A stretch of 27,184 nucleotides of DNA from an uncultured Collinsella sp. (GTDB lineage: Bacteria > Actinomycetota > Coriobacteriia > Coriobacteriales > Coriobacteriaceae), in contig URKU01000019.1 of the NCBI GenBank assembly GCA_900548515.1, positions 1 through 27,184 on the forward strand, in the 5' to 3' direction. Below are positions 15,403-22,741 of this stretch, piece by piece. The notes beneath the pieces are model-generated. The model made no database searches and was not told where the DNA came from. It worked only from the letters and a program-made list of their open reading frames with translations. Position 1 is the stretch's first letter; each line of letters opens with the position of its first letter. Position numbers and translations under genes: made by a program.

Positions 15403-16808
15403 GTGAGCACCCCCAACAAACCGATCGCGTGCTGCGCGACACCCGCATTCTGACGCTGCGCATTTGGGCTGTTGTCGGCTGCATTGTTATTGCTGCTGTC
15501 ATCTTTAACCTTATGGGCATCCTGGCACCGGTTATCGAGTTTCTCGCTGTTGGTTCCATCATTGCCTTTGTGATGTCCCCGATCACCAACTGGCTCGAGC
15601 ACCATGGCGTGAATCGCGGCATCGGTTCGCTTATCGCGCTTATTGTTGTTGTTGCCGTGCTCGTCGGTGTCGTTTGTATCTTGTCGCCGATTCTCTTTGG
15701 TCAGATCATGGAAGTCCTGAGCCGCCTGCCCGAGCAGCTTCGTGTTGCGGGAGGCGACCTCAATGAGATGATCTCGCATGCCAAGACGCTCAACAACACG
15801 CCGTTCAAGGAGTATTTGGACGATAATCTTTCGTCGTTGGTTACCGTGGCATCGAAGTATGTGTCTCAGATCGCTGCCGAGCTTGGCCGCGGTGTGTTCC
15901 CGCTCATCACCAATACGGCTTCGCAGTTATTCGTGATCTTCCTTGGTCTGGTGCTTGCCTACTGGATGGCTTGCGACTACCCTCGCATGCACCACGAGAT
16001 CTGCACCATCATCGGTCAGGAGAAGGAGACCTCGTACCGCTTTATGGTCGCCATCCTTTCTCGCTCTGTCGGCGGCTACATGCGCGGTATGGTCGTGACG
16101 TCTATCTGCGGCGGCATCTTGGCCTTTATCGGTTTTATGATCATCGGCCATCCGTATGCGGCGCTCATGGCTATCTTTACCGGCATCATGCATTTGGTTC
16201 CGGTCGTCGGTCCTTGGGTGAGCGCAGCAATCGCCACAGTGCTTGGTTTCATGTTCAGCCCCATGTTGGCGTTATGGACGCTCATCGTGACGATGGTCGC
16301 GCAAAACGTCACCGATAACGTGATTTCGCCCAAGGTTATGCAGAGCTCGGTGCAGGTGCATCCCATTATGAGCCTCACGGCGCTCGTTATTGGCTCAGCA
16401 CTCATGGGCCCCATCGGTATGATTATTGCCATCCCGCTGTGTGCGGCCCTCAAGGGTATCTTCGTGTACTACTTCGAGAATGAGACCGGCCGCCAGCTTG
16501 TGGCCTATGACGGTGCCGTGTTTAAGGGCACGCCGTACCGCGATGCCGATGGCAACCCGGTCGCCGCCTACGACGCGCTCGGCGACGACACCTTCATCTA
16601 TGAGTCCGAGCTCATCGGTAACGAGACTGCGCCCGAGGCCCAGGCGATGCCTAAGCCCGAGTTCGATAATCCCTGGATCAAGCTCTCGGGTTTGCAACCC
16701 GATTCCACGGGCTTCTTCAAGAACCCCTTTGCCAAGGATGACGATTCCAACACGGACGACACCAAAACCGGCATCGACGGCTCCATGGACGATTCGGATT
16801 CTAAATAG
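15399..16808 (+). CDS. AI-2E family (PerM/TqsA-like) transporter
   Basis: A 469-aa polytopic membrane protein of the AI-2E/UPF0118 family; members include autoinducer-2 exporters, sodium-proton antiporters and putative permeases, so the substrate is open. Two N-terminal helices (about 25-75), an amphipathic middle (about 100-160), and further helices to about 350, with the family motif HLVPVVGPWVSAA and NVTDNVISPKVMQSSVQVHPIMSL. After residue about 360 comes a hydrophilic, acidic tail of about 110 residues ending DDTKTGIDGSMDDSDSK, longer than in typical family members. The ATG overlaps the sigma factor stop (ATGA), so it belongs to the sigma operon and may be part of its regulon by autoregulation. 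Confidence 0.87.
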   Translation: MSEHPQQTDRVLRDTRILTLRIWAVVGCIVIAAVIFNLMGILAPVIEFLAVGSIIAFVMSPITNWLEHHGVNRGIGSLIALIVVVAVLVGVVCILSPILFGQIMEVLSRLPEQLRVAGGDLNEMISHAKTLNNTPFKEYLDDNLSSLVTVASKYVSQIAAELGRGVFPLITNTASQLFVIFLGLVLAYWMACDYPRMHHEICTIIGQEKETSYRFMVAILSRSVGGYMRGMVVTSICGGILAFIGFMIIGHPYAALMAIFTGIMHLVPVVGPWVSAAIATVLGFMFSPMLALWTLIVTMVAQNVTDNVISPKVMQSSVQVHPIMSLTALVIGSALMGPIGMIIAIPLCAALKGIFVYYFENETGRQLVAYDGAVFKGTPYRDADGNPVAAYDALGDDTFIYESELIGNETAPEAQAMPKPEFDNPWIKLSGLQPDSTGFFKNPFAKDDDSNTDDTKTGIDGSMDDSDSK

Positions 16809-16814
16809 GTTCTA

Positions 16815-17054
16815 TTAACGTTTCTTGAAGTTGTAAATGACAAGAAACGCGACCAAAGCGATTGATAAGGGGCCGGCTACATAGAAAAAGAGAACGTCAA
16901 TTGCGCGTAGAGTGTAATAAGCCTTATCGCCGGACATTACTGCATACAATACGTAGCCAAATGCTGGTTGGTTTGCGTACCAGCAGGAGAAGGCCAAGAG
17001 CGCTAAAAGTGCTAGTACCAGAAGTGCATTCAGGACAAATCGTTTACTTTTCAT
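16815..17054 (-). CDS. small two-helix membrane protein, unknown function
   Basis: A 79-aa protein with a short basic N-terminus (MKSKR), a hydrophobic helix (about 6-26), a loop with several aromatic residues, and a second helix (about 51-74) ending in KKR. I do not recognise a family. Translation is well supported: AAGGAG lies 7 nt before the ATG, and a promoter fits upstream (TTGAAA-type -35 and TACATA -10 with 17-nt spacing, 17081-17109). Base composition is clearly AT-richer (about 45% GC by eye) than the neighbours, and codon use differs, suggesting recent acquisition or relaxed selection. It is convergent to the AI-2E gene, with only 6 nt between the two stops. Confidence 0.7.
   Translation of the reverse strand: MKSKRFVLNALLVLALLALLAFSCWYANQPAFGYVLYAVMSGDKAYYTLRAIDVLFFYVAGPLSIALVAFLVIYNFKKR
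16819..16849. repeat. inverted repeat at the convergent gene ends
   Basis: CGTTTCTTG (16819-16827) and CAAGAAACG (16841-16849) form a perfect 9-bp stem with a 13-nt loop, inside the 3' end of the small minus-strand gene and 11 nt past the AI-2E stop. It lacks a T-tract, so it is at best a weak or Rho-assisted terminator for the sigma operon. Confidence 0.45.
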
Positions 17055-17080
17055 CGATCGCTCCTTCCGGGTGACTCTTA

Positions 17081-17109
17081 TATGTAATTCTACAGCAGTC
17101 CTTTTTCAA
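17081..17109 (-). promoter_or_regulatory. probable promoter of the small membrane protein
   Basis: On the minus strand TTGAAA (17109-17104) is followed after 17 nt by TACATA (17086-17081), 27 nt upstream of the start codon. The interval 17055-17248 otherwise holds the terminator and alaS promoter listed next. Confidence 0.5.
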
Positions 17110-17146
17110 AGGATCGCACAGTACTGAATAACGTGCACTTTCGCTG

Positions 17147-17176
17147 GAGGGTCGCTGTTTGGCGGCCCTCTTTTTT
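17147..17176 (+). terminator. Rho-independent terminator upstream of alaS
   Basis: GAGGGTCGC (17147-17155) pairs with GCGGCCCTC (17162-17170) as 9 bp including one U-G pair, with a 6-nt loop, followed by six T at 17171-17176. No plus-strand gene ends nearby except the AI-2E gene about 340 nt upstream, with an opposite-strand gene between. Confidence 0.85.
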
Positions 17177-17202
17177 GCATGGGCGCGGCGGGATGGTAAT
17201 AT
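17175..17202 (+). promoter_or_regulatory. alaS promoter
   Basis: TTGCAT (17175-17180) and TAATAT (17197-17202) with 16-nt spacing form a good vegetative-type promoter; TGG just before the -10 gives an extended element. The -35 overlaps the last T residues of the preceding terminator. A start near 17209 leaves a leader of about 40 nt, with no T-box. Confidence 0.6.
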
Positions 17203-17248
17203 CGTTACGTTTGAACTGTTTCGATGTGAAACCGAGGAGATTCCCTCT

Positions 17249-19906
17249 ATGAGTGCTGACTACCCGTCAATGACTACGGCCGAGATTCGCTCCAAGTTCC
17301 TCAACTTCTTTGAGGAGCGCGGTCTTAAGCTCTATCCTTCTTCGTCCCTCGTCCCCGACGATCCTTCGCTGCTGCTTGCCAACGCCGGCATGAACCAGTT
17401 TAAGGAGTACTACCAGGGCAAGAAGACCATGAAGGAGATCGGCGCGATTTCCTGCCAGAAGTGCGTCCGCACCAACGACATCGATTGCATCGGCGAGGAC
17501 GGCCGTCACCTGTCCTTCTTCGAGATGCTCGGCGATTTCTCTTTTGGCGGCGTTTCCAAGCAGCAGGCCTGCGCTTGGGCCTTTGAGCTCATTACCAAGG
17601 AGTTCAAGCTGCCGCTCGACCGCCTGTACTTCACCGTCTTTACCGAGGACGACGAGACCCACGATGTGTGGCGCTCCCTGGGCGTTGCCGAGGATCACAT
17701 CTCCCGCCTGGGCGAGGACGACAACTTCTGGGCCGCTGGCCCCACCGGCCCCTGCGGTCCGTGCTCTGAGATCTACTTTGATATGGGCGAGGAGGTCGGC
17801 TGCGGCAGCCCCGACTGCAAGCCCGGCTGCGACTGCGACCGCTTCTTGGAGTTCTGGAACCTCGTCTTTACCCAGTACGACCGCCAGGAGGACGGCTCCA
17901 TGCCGGAGCTGCCGCACCGCAACCTCGATACGGGTATGGGCCTGGAGCGCATGGCCGCCATCATGCAGCATAAGACCGCCAACTACGACGGCGATCTGAT
18001 GCAGCACCTCATCAAGCTGGGCGAGGAGATCAGCGGTAAGACCTATGACGCCGATGATTACTCCGGTGCTAGCCGTTCTCTGCGCATCATCGCCGACCAC
18101 TCCCGTGCCGTCGACTTCATGATCTCTGACGGCATCCTTCCCGGTAACGAGGGTCGCGAGTACGTCCTTCGCCGCCTGCTCCGTCGTGCCGTGTTCCACG
18201 GTCGCCTGCTGGGCATCGAGGGCGCCTTCCTGACCAAGTTCATCGACGAAGTCAACGCTCAGATGGGCGAGGCTTATCCCGAGCTGCTCAAGAACGTCGC
18301 CCTCGTCAAGGGTATCGTCGCCTCCGAGGAGGAGCGCTTCTCCACGACGCTCGACAACGGCCGTGTTTACCTGGACGAGGCCCTGGCAGCGCTTGCCGAG
18401 GGCGCTGTGCTTCCGGGCGACGTTGCCTTTAAGCTGCACGACACCTTTGGTTTCCCCATTGACCTGACTGTCGAGATCGCCGGCGCTGCTGGCCACGACG
18501 TCGACATGGACGGCTTCACCGCCTGCATGGAGGACCAGAAGGCCCGCGCTCGTGCCAACGCCAAGGGCGATGCCTGGGGCAGCTTCAACGACGTGTGGGT
18601 CGAGCTTTCCGACAAGGTCGCCGCGACCGAGTTCGACGGCTATGACAACGATGCGATCGAGGGTGCCAAGGTTGTCGCCATCGTTCGCAACGGCGAGTCG
18701 GTCGAGTCCGCTGCCGCCGGCGAGGACGTCGAGGTCGTGCTCGACCGCACCCCGTTCTACGCCGAGATGGGCGGCCAGCAGGGCGATGCCGGCAAGCTTT
18801 CCGCCGAGGGCGTTGTTCTGACCGTTGCCGATACCAAGAACCACAACGGCCTGTATGCCCATGTCGCGCACGTTGCCGAGGGCACGCTGACCGTCGGTGC
18901 TACCGTGACCGCCGCGCTCGACGCCGAGCGCCGTGGTTTCCTGCGCCGCAACCACACCGCCACGCACCTGCTCGACGCTGCCCTTAAGCAGGTCCTGGGC
19001 GAGCACGTCTCCCAGGCCGGCTCGCTGGTGACGCCCGAGCACCTGCGCTTTGACTTTACGCACTTCGAGGCCCTTTCCTCCGAGCAGCTCAAGGCTGTCG
19101 AGGACCTGGTCAACCAGCAGATCTTCGCCTCCAAGCCGGTCGTGACCCGTGTTATGGGCATCGACGAGGCTAAGGCTGCCGGCGCTGTCGCTCTGTTTGG
19201 AGAGAAGTACGGCGATGTCGTCCGCGTCGTCTCCGTGGGCGCCGAGGACCAGCCGTTCTCTCGCGAGCTCTGCGGTGGCACGCACGCTGCCAACACCGCC
19301 GAGATCGGCCTGTTCAAGATCATTTCCGAGTCCTCCACGGGCTCGAACGTCCGCCGCATCGAGGCTGTGACCTCCAAGGGCGCTCTCGATTACATGGCCG
19401 ACCGCCTGGCGCTCGTTGACGCCGCCGCCGCTGCGCTCAAGTGCCGCGTCGACGAGGTTCCCGCCCGCGTGGAGAACCTGCAGGCCGAGCTGCGCGAGAC
19501 TTCCAACAAGCTCAAGAAGGCTCTGACCGGTGGCTCCTCCGACGCCATTTCCAGCGCCATCGACGGCGCTGTCGAGCTGAATGGCTATAAGCTCGTTGTC
19601 GCTGAGCTTCAGGGTCTCGAGGCCGCAGACCTGCGTAACGTTTGGGATACCGTGCACCAGAAGGTCGCCGGCCCCGTCGCCTGCGTCGTTGCCAGCGTGA
19701 CCGAGAAGGGCACCCCGGCTCTGCTCGCTGCCGGCTCCGATGACGCCGTGAAGGCCGGTTTCCACGCCGGTAACGTGATCAAGCAGATTGCGGGCCTGGT
19801 CGACGGTCGCGGTGGCGGTCGTCCCAACATGGCCCAGGCCGGTGGCAAGAATGCCGCCGGTATCGCCGATGCCCTCGCGGCCGCCAAGACCGCGCTCGGC
19901 GCCTAA
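17249..19906 (+). CDS. alaS: alanyl-tRNA synthetase
   Basis: Class II synthetase that charges tRNA-Ala and edits Ser- and Gly-tRNA-Ala, 885 aa from this start. N-terminal MTTAEIRSKFLNFFEERG and FFEMLGDFSFGG are typical of the catalytic core. The editing domain has H569-x-x-x-H573 (NHTATHLL) and C675-G-G-T-H679, all intact. The C-Ala domain ends with DGRGGGRPNMAQAGG. Start 17249 has GAGGAG (17234-17239) 9 nt upstream; the second Met at 17270 matches where many homologues begin, and an open frame back to 17159 has no ribosome site and overlaps the terminator. It heads the alaS-ruvX-mltG-yqeG-aroK-aroB-like run. Confidence 0.97.
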   Translation: MSADYPSMTTAEIRSKFLNFFEERGLKLYPSSSLVPDDPSLLLANAGMNQFKEYYQGKKTMKEIGAISCQKCVRTNDIDCIGEDGRHLSFFEMLGDFSFGGVSKQQACAWAFELITKEFKLPLDRLYFTVFTEDDETHDVWRSLGVAEDHISRLGEDDNFWAAGPTGPCGPCSEIYFDMGEEVGCGSPDCKPGCDCDRFLEFWNLVFTQYDRQEDGSMPELPHRNLDTGMGLERMAAIMQHKTANYDGDLMQHLIKLGEEISGKTYDADDYSGASRSLRIIADHSRAVDFMISDGILPGNEGREYVLRRLLRRAVFHGRLLGIEGAFLTKFIDEVNAQMGEAYPELLKNVALVKGIVASEEERFSTTLDNGRVYLDEALAALAEGAVLPGDVAFKLHDTFGFPIDLTVEIAGAAGHDVDMDGFTACMEDQKARARANAKGDAWGSFNDVWVELSDKVAATEFDGYDNDAIEGAKVVAIVRNGESVESAAAGEDVEVVLDRTPFYAEMGGQQGDAGKLSAEGVVLTVADTKNHNGLYAHVAHVAEGTLTVGATVTAALDAERRGFLRRNHTATHLLDAALKQVLGEHVSQAGSLVTPEHLRFDFTHFEALSSEQLKAVEDLVNQQIFASKPVVTRVMGIDEAKAAGAVALFGEKYGDVVRVVSVGAEDQPFSRELCGGTHAANTAEIGLFKIISESSTGSNVRRIEAVTSKGALDYMADRLALVDAAAAALKCRVDEVPARVENLQAELRETSNKLKKALTGGSSDAISSAIDGAVELNGYKLVVAELQGLEAADLRNVWDTVHQKVAGPVACVVASVTEKGTPALLAAGSDDAVKAGFHAGNVIKQIAGLVDGRGGGRPNMAQAGGKNAAGIADALAAAKTALGA

Positions 19907-19923
19907 GAACCTAAGTAGTCGCT

Positions 19924-20352
19924 GTGGTCGCGCTCGCACTGGACATAGGGGAGACCAGGATTGGCATTGCCGTCTCGAGCCGTGATGGCAAGATGGCGAT
20001 GCCTGTCAAGGTGCTTCCGGCTGCCGAGGTCACTGGCATGGCAAAGACGTTTCGTTACCTGGTCGAGGACTATGAGCCCGATATCTTGGTAAGCGGACGT
20101 CCCTTGACCATGGCCGGTGAGCCCGGCCCCCAAGCCGAGCGCGTCGCCGCCGTGGCCCAAAAGATTGCCGACGAGCTCGAACTTCCGCTGGAGTTTGAGG
20201 ATGAGCGTCTGTCCTCGCAGGAGGCCAAACGAATCCTGCGAGAGCAGGGGCTCAACGAAAAGCAGATGAGGGGCAAGATTGACATGATCGCCGCCAGCCT
20301 GTTCTTGCAGACATGGCTCGATCGTAAAAACGAGGAGGTTCAGCATGCCTAG
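19924..20352 (+). CDS. ruvX: Holliday junction resolvase-like protein / pre-16S rRNA nuclease (RuvX/YqgF)
   Basis: A 142-aa RNase H-fold protein of the YqgF family, implicated in 16S rRNA 5' maturation and possibly junction resolution. N-terminal ALDIGETRIGIAVS carries the first catalytic Asp; DILVSGRPLTMAGEPGPQAERV, then LEFEDERLSSQEAKRIL and IDMIAASLFLQTWLD give the remaining conserved acidic positions. The start is GTG at 19924, only 17 nt after the alaS stop, with no good ribosome site, so translation may depend on coupling to alaS. The alaS-ruvX-mltG order is a conserved bacterial neighbourhood. It overlaps mltG by 8 nt. Confidence 0.92.
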   Translation: MVALALDIGETRIGIAVSSRDGKMAMPVKVLPAAEVTGMAKTFRYLVEDYEPDILVSGRPLTMAGEPGPQAERVAAVAQKIADELELPLEFEDERLSSQEAKRILREQGLNEKQMRGKIDMIAASLFLQTWLDRKNEEVQHA

Positions 20353-21700
20353 CGCTTCCGATCCGCGCCAGCAGAATCGTTCACGGAAGCCCGTGCCGCG
20401 CCCTGCTCAGCCTGGCCAGCGCCTGGCGCAGCCGACGCAGCGTTCGGCTCAGCCTGCTCAGCTTGCTGCTCAGCAGCCCGCCGCTCGTCCCGCGCAGCCT
20501 GCTGGCGGCGCTCGTTTTAAGCAGCAGGCTCCTGCCCAGCGCACGCAGGGGCAGTCCCGGCAATCGCGCTCCCTCGCACATCACGCTCATGGCTCGCACG
20601 GTGTTGCTCCGGCCACGCGCTCGAGCTATAACACGCACGCCCGCCGTGGTGCCCAAAAGAAAAGCTCCCCGGTGCCTATGATTATCGGTGGCGTCGTCGC
20701 CGTGCTTGCGCTTGTCGCGATCGCCTTCTTTGTCGTGCCGGCCGTCAAGGGCTTCTTTGCCGGTGAGGATACGAAGGTCACGGCTGGTCAGCAGGTTACG
20801 GTGACCATTCCCGATGGTGCTTCGGGTGATACCATCGCTTCGATTCTCTCCGAGAACCATATCGTCGAAGATCCCAAGGATTATTATGCGGCGGTCAAAA
20901 AGCTCAACGCCGATATGTCGCTTAAGCCGGGTAAGTATTCGTTTACCACGCTTATGGACGCCACGAAGGTCGTCCAGCAGCTTATGGAAGGTCCCAACGC
21001 CGGCTCCGATGCGCTCACGATTCCTGAGGGCCTGACGGTCGATCAGGTCGCCGACCGCGTGGCCAAGGCGTACGACAGCATTTCTAAGGAAGACTTCCTT
21101 AACCGGGCTAAGGCGAGCAATTATGTGAATGATTACGCTTTCCTTAAAGACGCCGCGAACGATTCGCTCGAGGGCTTCCTATTCCCCAAGACGTATTCGC
21201 TGGGTAAGGACCCAAGCGCCGATGATGTGATTCGCGCTATGCTTGACCAGTTCAACGCCGAGTATAAGTCGCTTGACTTTGCCAGCTGCGAGGCCAAGAT
21301 CAAGGAGCGCTATGGCGTGGAGATGTCCGACTACGACATCGTCAACTTGGCCTCTATCGTTGAGCGCGAGGGCCTCAACGCCGATCAACGTGCGCACGTG
21401 GCCTCGGTCTTCTACAACCGCCTTGCCGGCAAACTCGACGGTCTGCACTATCTCAACAGCGATGCGACCATGATGTATGTCACCGGCGGCGAGGTTACCG
21501 CCGACGACCTGCAGAGCGATAGCCCGTATAACACCTATAAGCATGAGGGCCTGCCGCCCACGCCCATCTGCTCTCCGTCGCTCGAGGCGCTCAAGGCTAC
21601 CCTTGAGCCGACCGACTCCGATGACCTGTATTTCTACATTACGCAGGACGAGGAGTACTTCTCGCAAACCTACGAAGAGCATCAACAGTCTTGGAATTAG
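20345..21700 (+). CDS. mltG: endolytic transglycosylase MltG (YceG family)
   Basis: Membrane-bound lytic transglycosylase that cuts nascent glycan strands and sets their length, 451 aa. A cytoplasmic N-terminus of about 100 residues is rich in Gln, Pro and Ala with QPAQ/SAQP repeats and basic residues; one membrane helix lies at about 110-135; then LysM-like and YceG catalytic regions. The catalytic Glu is E340 in SIVEREG, and the conserved YNTYKHEGLPPTPICSPS follows. The long low-complexity N-terminal extension is unusual compared with E. coli MltG, and may be a protein-interaction tail. GAGGAGG precedes the ATG at 7 nt. Gene is co-oriented and overlaps ruvX. Confidence 0.92.
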   Translation: MPSASDPRQQNRSRKPVPRPAQPGQRLAQPTQRSAQPAQLAAQQPAARPAQPAGGARFKQQAPAQRTQGQSRQSRSLAHHAHGSHGVAPATRSSYNTHARRGAQKKSSPVPMIIGGVVAVLALVAIAFFVVPAVKGFFAGEDTKVTAGQQVTVTIPDGASGDTIASILSENHIVEDPKDYYAAVKKLNADMSLKPGKYSFTTLMDATKVVQQLMEGPNAGSDALTIPEGLTVDQVADRVAKAYDSISKEDFLNRAKASNYVNDYAFLKDAANDSLEGFLFPKTYSLGKDPSADDVIRAMLDQFNAEYKSLDFASCEAKIKERYGVEMSDYDIVNLASIVEREGLNADQRAHVASVFYNRLAGKLDGLHYLNSDATMMYVTGGEVTADDLQSDSPYNTYKHEGLPPTPICSPSLEALKATLEPTDSDDLYFYITQDEEYFSQTYEEHQQSWN

Positions 21701-21701
21701 C

Positions 21702-22199
21702 ATGAGGATTTTTAGCCCCAAACGATACGTTGCCTCGGTCGATCGCATCGATCTCGATACCCTGTGGGCCGACGGCAAACGCGCCATTCTGCTCGATCGC
21801 GATAACACCCTGGTGCCGCGCGACACCGAGCAGGTCCCCGCCGCGATTTCCGCTTGGCTCGACGCCGCCCGCGCCAAAGGCTTTAAGCTGTGCATGGTGT
21901 CCAATAACTGGCATCGCGACCAGGTCATGGCATCGGCACGCGAGCTGGGACTCGAGGCCATCAGCCACGCCATGAAGCCGGCGCCGTTTGCCCTCAAGGC
22001 GGGTCTTAAGCGCCTCGGCGCCACGGCCGACGAGGCGGTGCTGATCGGTGATCAGCTCTACACGGACGTGTGGAGCGGCAACTTCGCCGGCGTCGATACC
22101 ATCCTGGTAAAGCCGCAGGCCACGCAGGACCTGTGGTATACGCAGATCTTCCGTATCTTTGAGCGCCGGGCCCTGCGCGACCTTCCCTGCGAGGAATAG
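21702..22199 (+). CDS. yqeG: YqeG-family HAD phosphatase
   Basis: A 165-aa haloacid-dehalogenase-type phosphatase of the YqeG subfamily (IIIA), related to phosphatidylglycerophosphatase Gep4. Motif I is LLDRDNTLVP with nucleophile D32 and acid D34; motif II is MVSNNW; motif III K appears in HAMKPAPFAL; motif IV is IGDQLYTDVWSGN with D117. All are intact. In Bacillus, YqeG sits next to yqeH and aroE-type genes; here it sits next to aroK. Start 21702 is 1 nt after the mltG stop, and only weak ribosome-site matches precede it, so coupling is likely. Substrate is unproven. Confidence 0.88.
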   Translation: MRIFSPKRYVASVDRIDLDTLWADGKRAILLDRDNTLVPRDTEQVPAAISAWLDAARAKGFKLCMVSNNWHRDQVMASARELGLEAISHAMKPAPFALKAGLKRLGATADEAVLIGDQLYTDVWSGNFAGVDTILVKPQATQDLWYTQIFRIFERRALRDLPCEE

Positions 22200-22207
22200 G
22201 TCTCGTC

Positions 22208-22741
22208 ATGTCCCAGCACACCAAACACGGCTGCGACCATATCTTCTTTATCGGCTTTTTGGGCGCGGGCAAATCGACGCTCGCGCGCAACGTCGGCACC
22301 ATGTTCAAGAGGCGTTTTATCGATACCGACCGCCTGGTCGTCCGCCGTTGCGGCAAGTCGGTAACCGAGATTTTTGAGACCGAGGGCGAGGATCGTTTTC
22401 GCGAGCTCGAGACCTCGGCACTCCGTTCGCTTCAAAGTGAGCGCAGCCTGCTGGTATCGTGCGGGGGTGGCATTGTCGAGACGCCGGTGAATATTGAGCT
22501 GATGCACGAAATGGGTACGTGCGTGTACCTCGAGGGCGACTTCGAGGATTCGATTCGCCAGATTCGTCGGTCCGACACGCGCCCCGATTTCCGCTCGCCC
22601 GAGCATGCCGCGCGCCTGTTTGAGCATCGCCGTCCGCTGTATCGACAGGCCGCCGACCTTACCCTTGATATTCGCAACAAGTCCTTCGAGGACGTTTCCT
22701 ACCTTTGTGCCGAGATGCTTTTGGAGCGTGGGCTGCTATGA
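22208..22741 (+). CDS. aroK: shikimate kinase
   Basis: Phosphorylates shikimate to shikimate 3-phosphate, 177 aa, cytoplasmic P-loop kinase. Walker A is GFLGAGKST at 16-24; the DTD motif follows (FIDTDRL); substrate-binding R is in EDRFRELE; the CGGG motif, the lid TRPDF and RRPLYRQAAD complete the family set. Every catalytic and substrate residue I can locate is present, so it should be active. The start follows the yqeG stop by 8 nt, and the stop overlaps the next ATG by 4 nt (ATGA). It is the only intact shikimate-pathway gene in the window; the adjacent AroB-like gene has lost its active site. Confidence 0.9.
   Translation: MSQHTKHGCDHIFFIGFLGAGKSTLARNVGTMFKRRFIDTDRLVVRRCGKSVTEIFETEGEDRFRELETSALRSLQSERSLLVSCGGGIVETPVNIELMHEMGTCVYLEGDFEDSIRQIRRSDTRPDFRSPEHAARLFEHRRPLYRQAADLTLDIRNKSFEDVSYLCAEMLLERGLL

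Noticed and set aside
17085..17248. possible T-box or amino-acid leader for alaS
   Set aside because: No T-box bulge sequence, no specifier stem and too short a leader after the promoter at 17175-17202.
17267..19939. 890-codon open frame antisense to alaS
   Set aside because: It mirrors alaS codon by codon, has a low-complexity translation rich in Leu, Gly, Ala and Val, and matches no family. Long antisense frames are expected in GC-rich genes with biased third positions.
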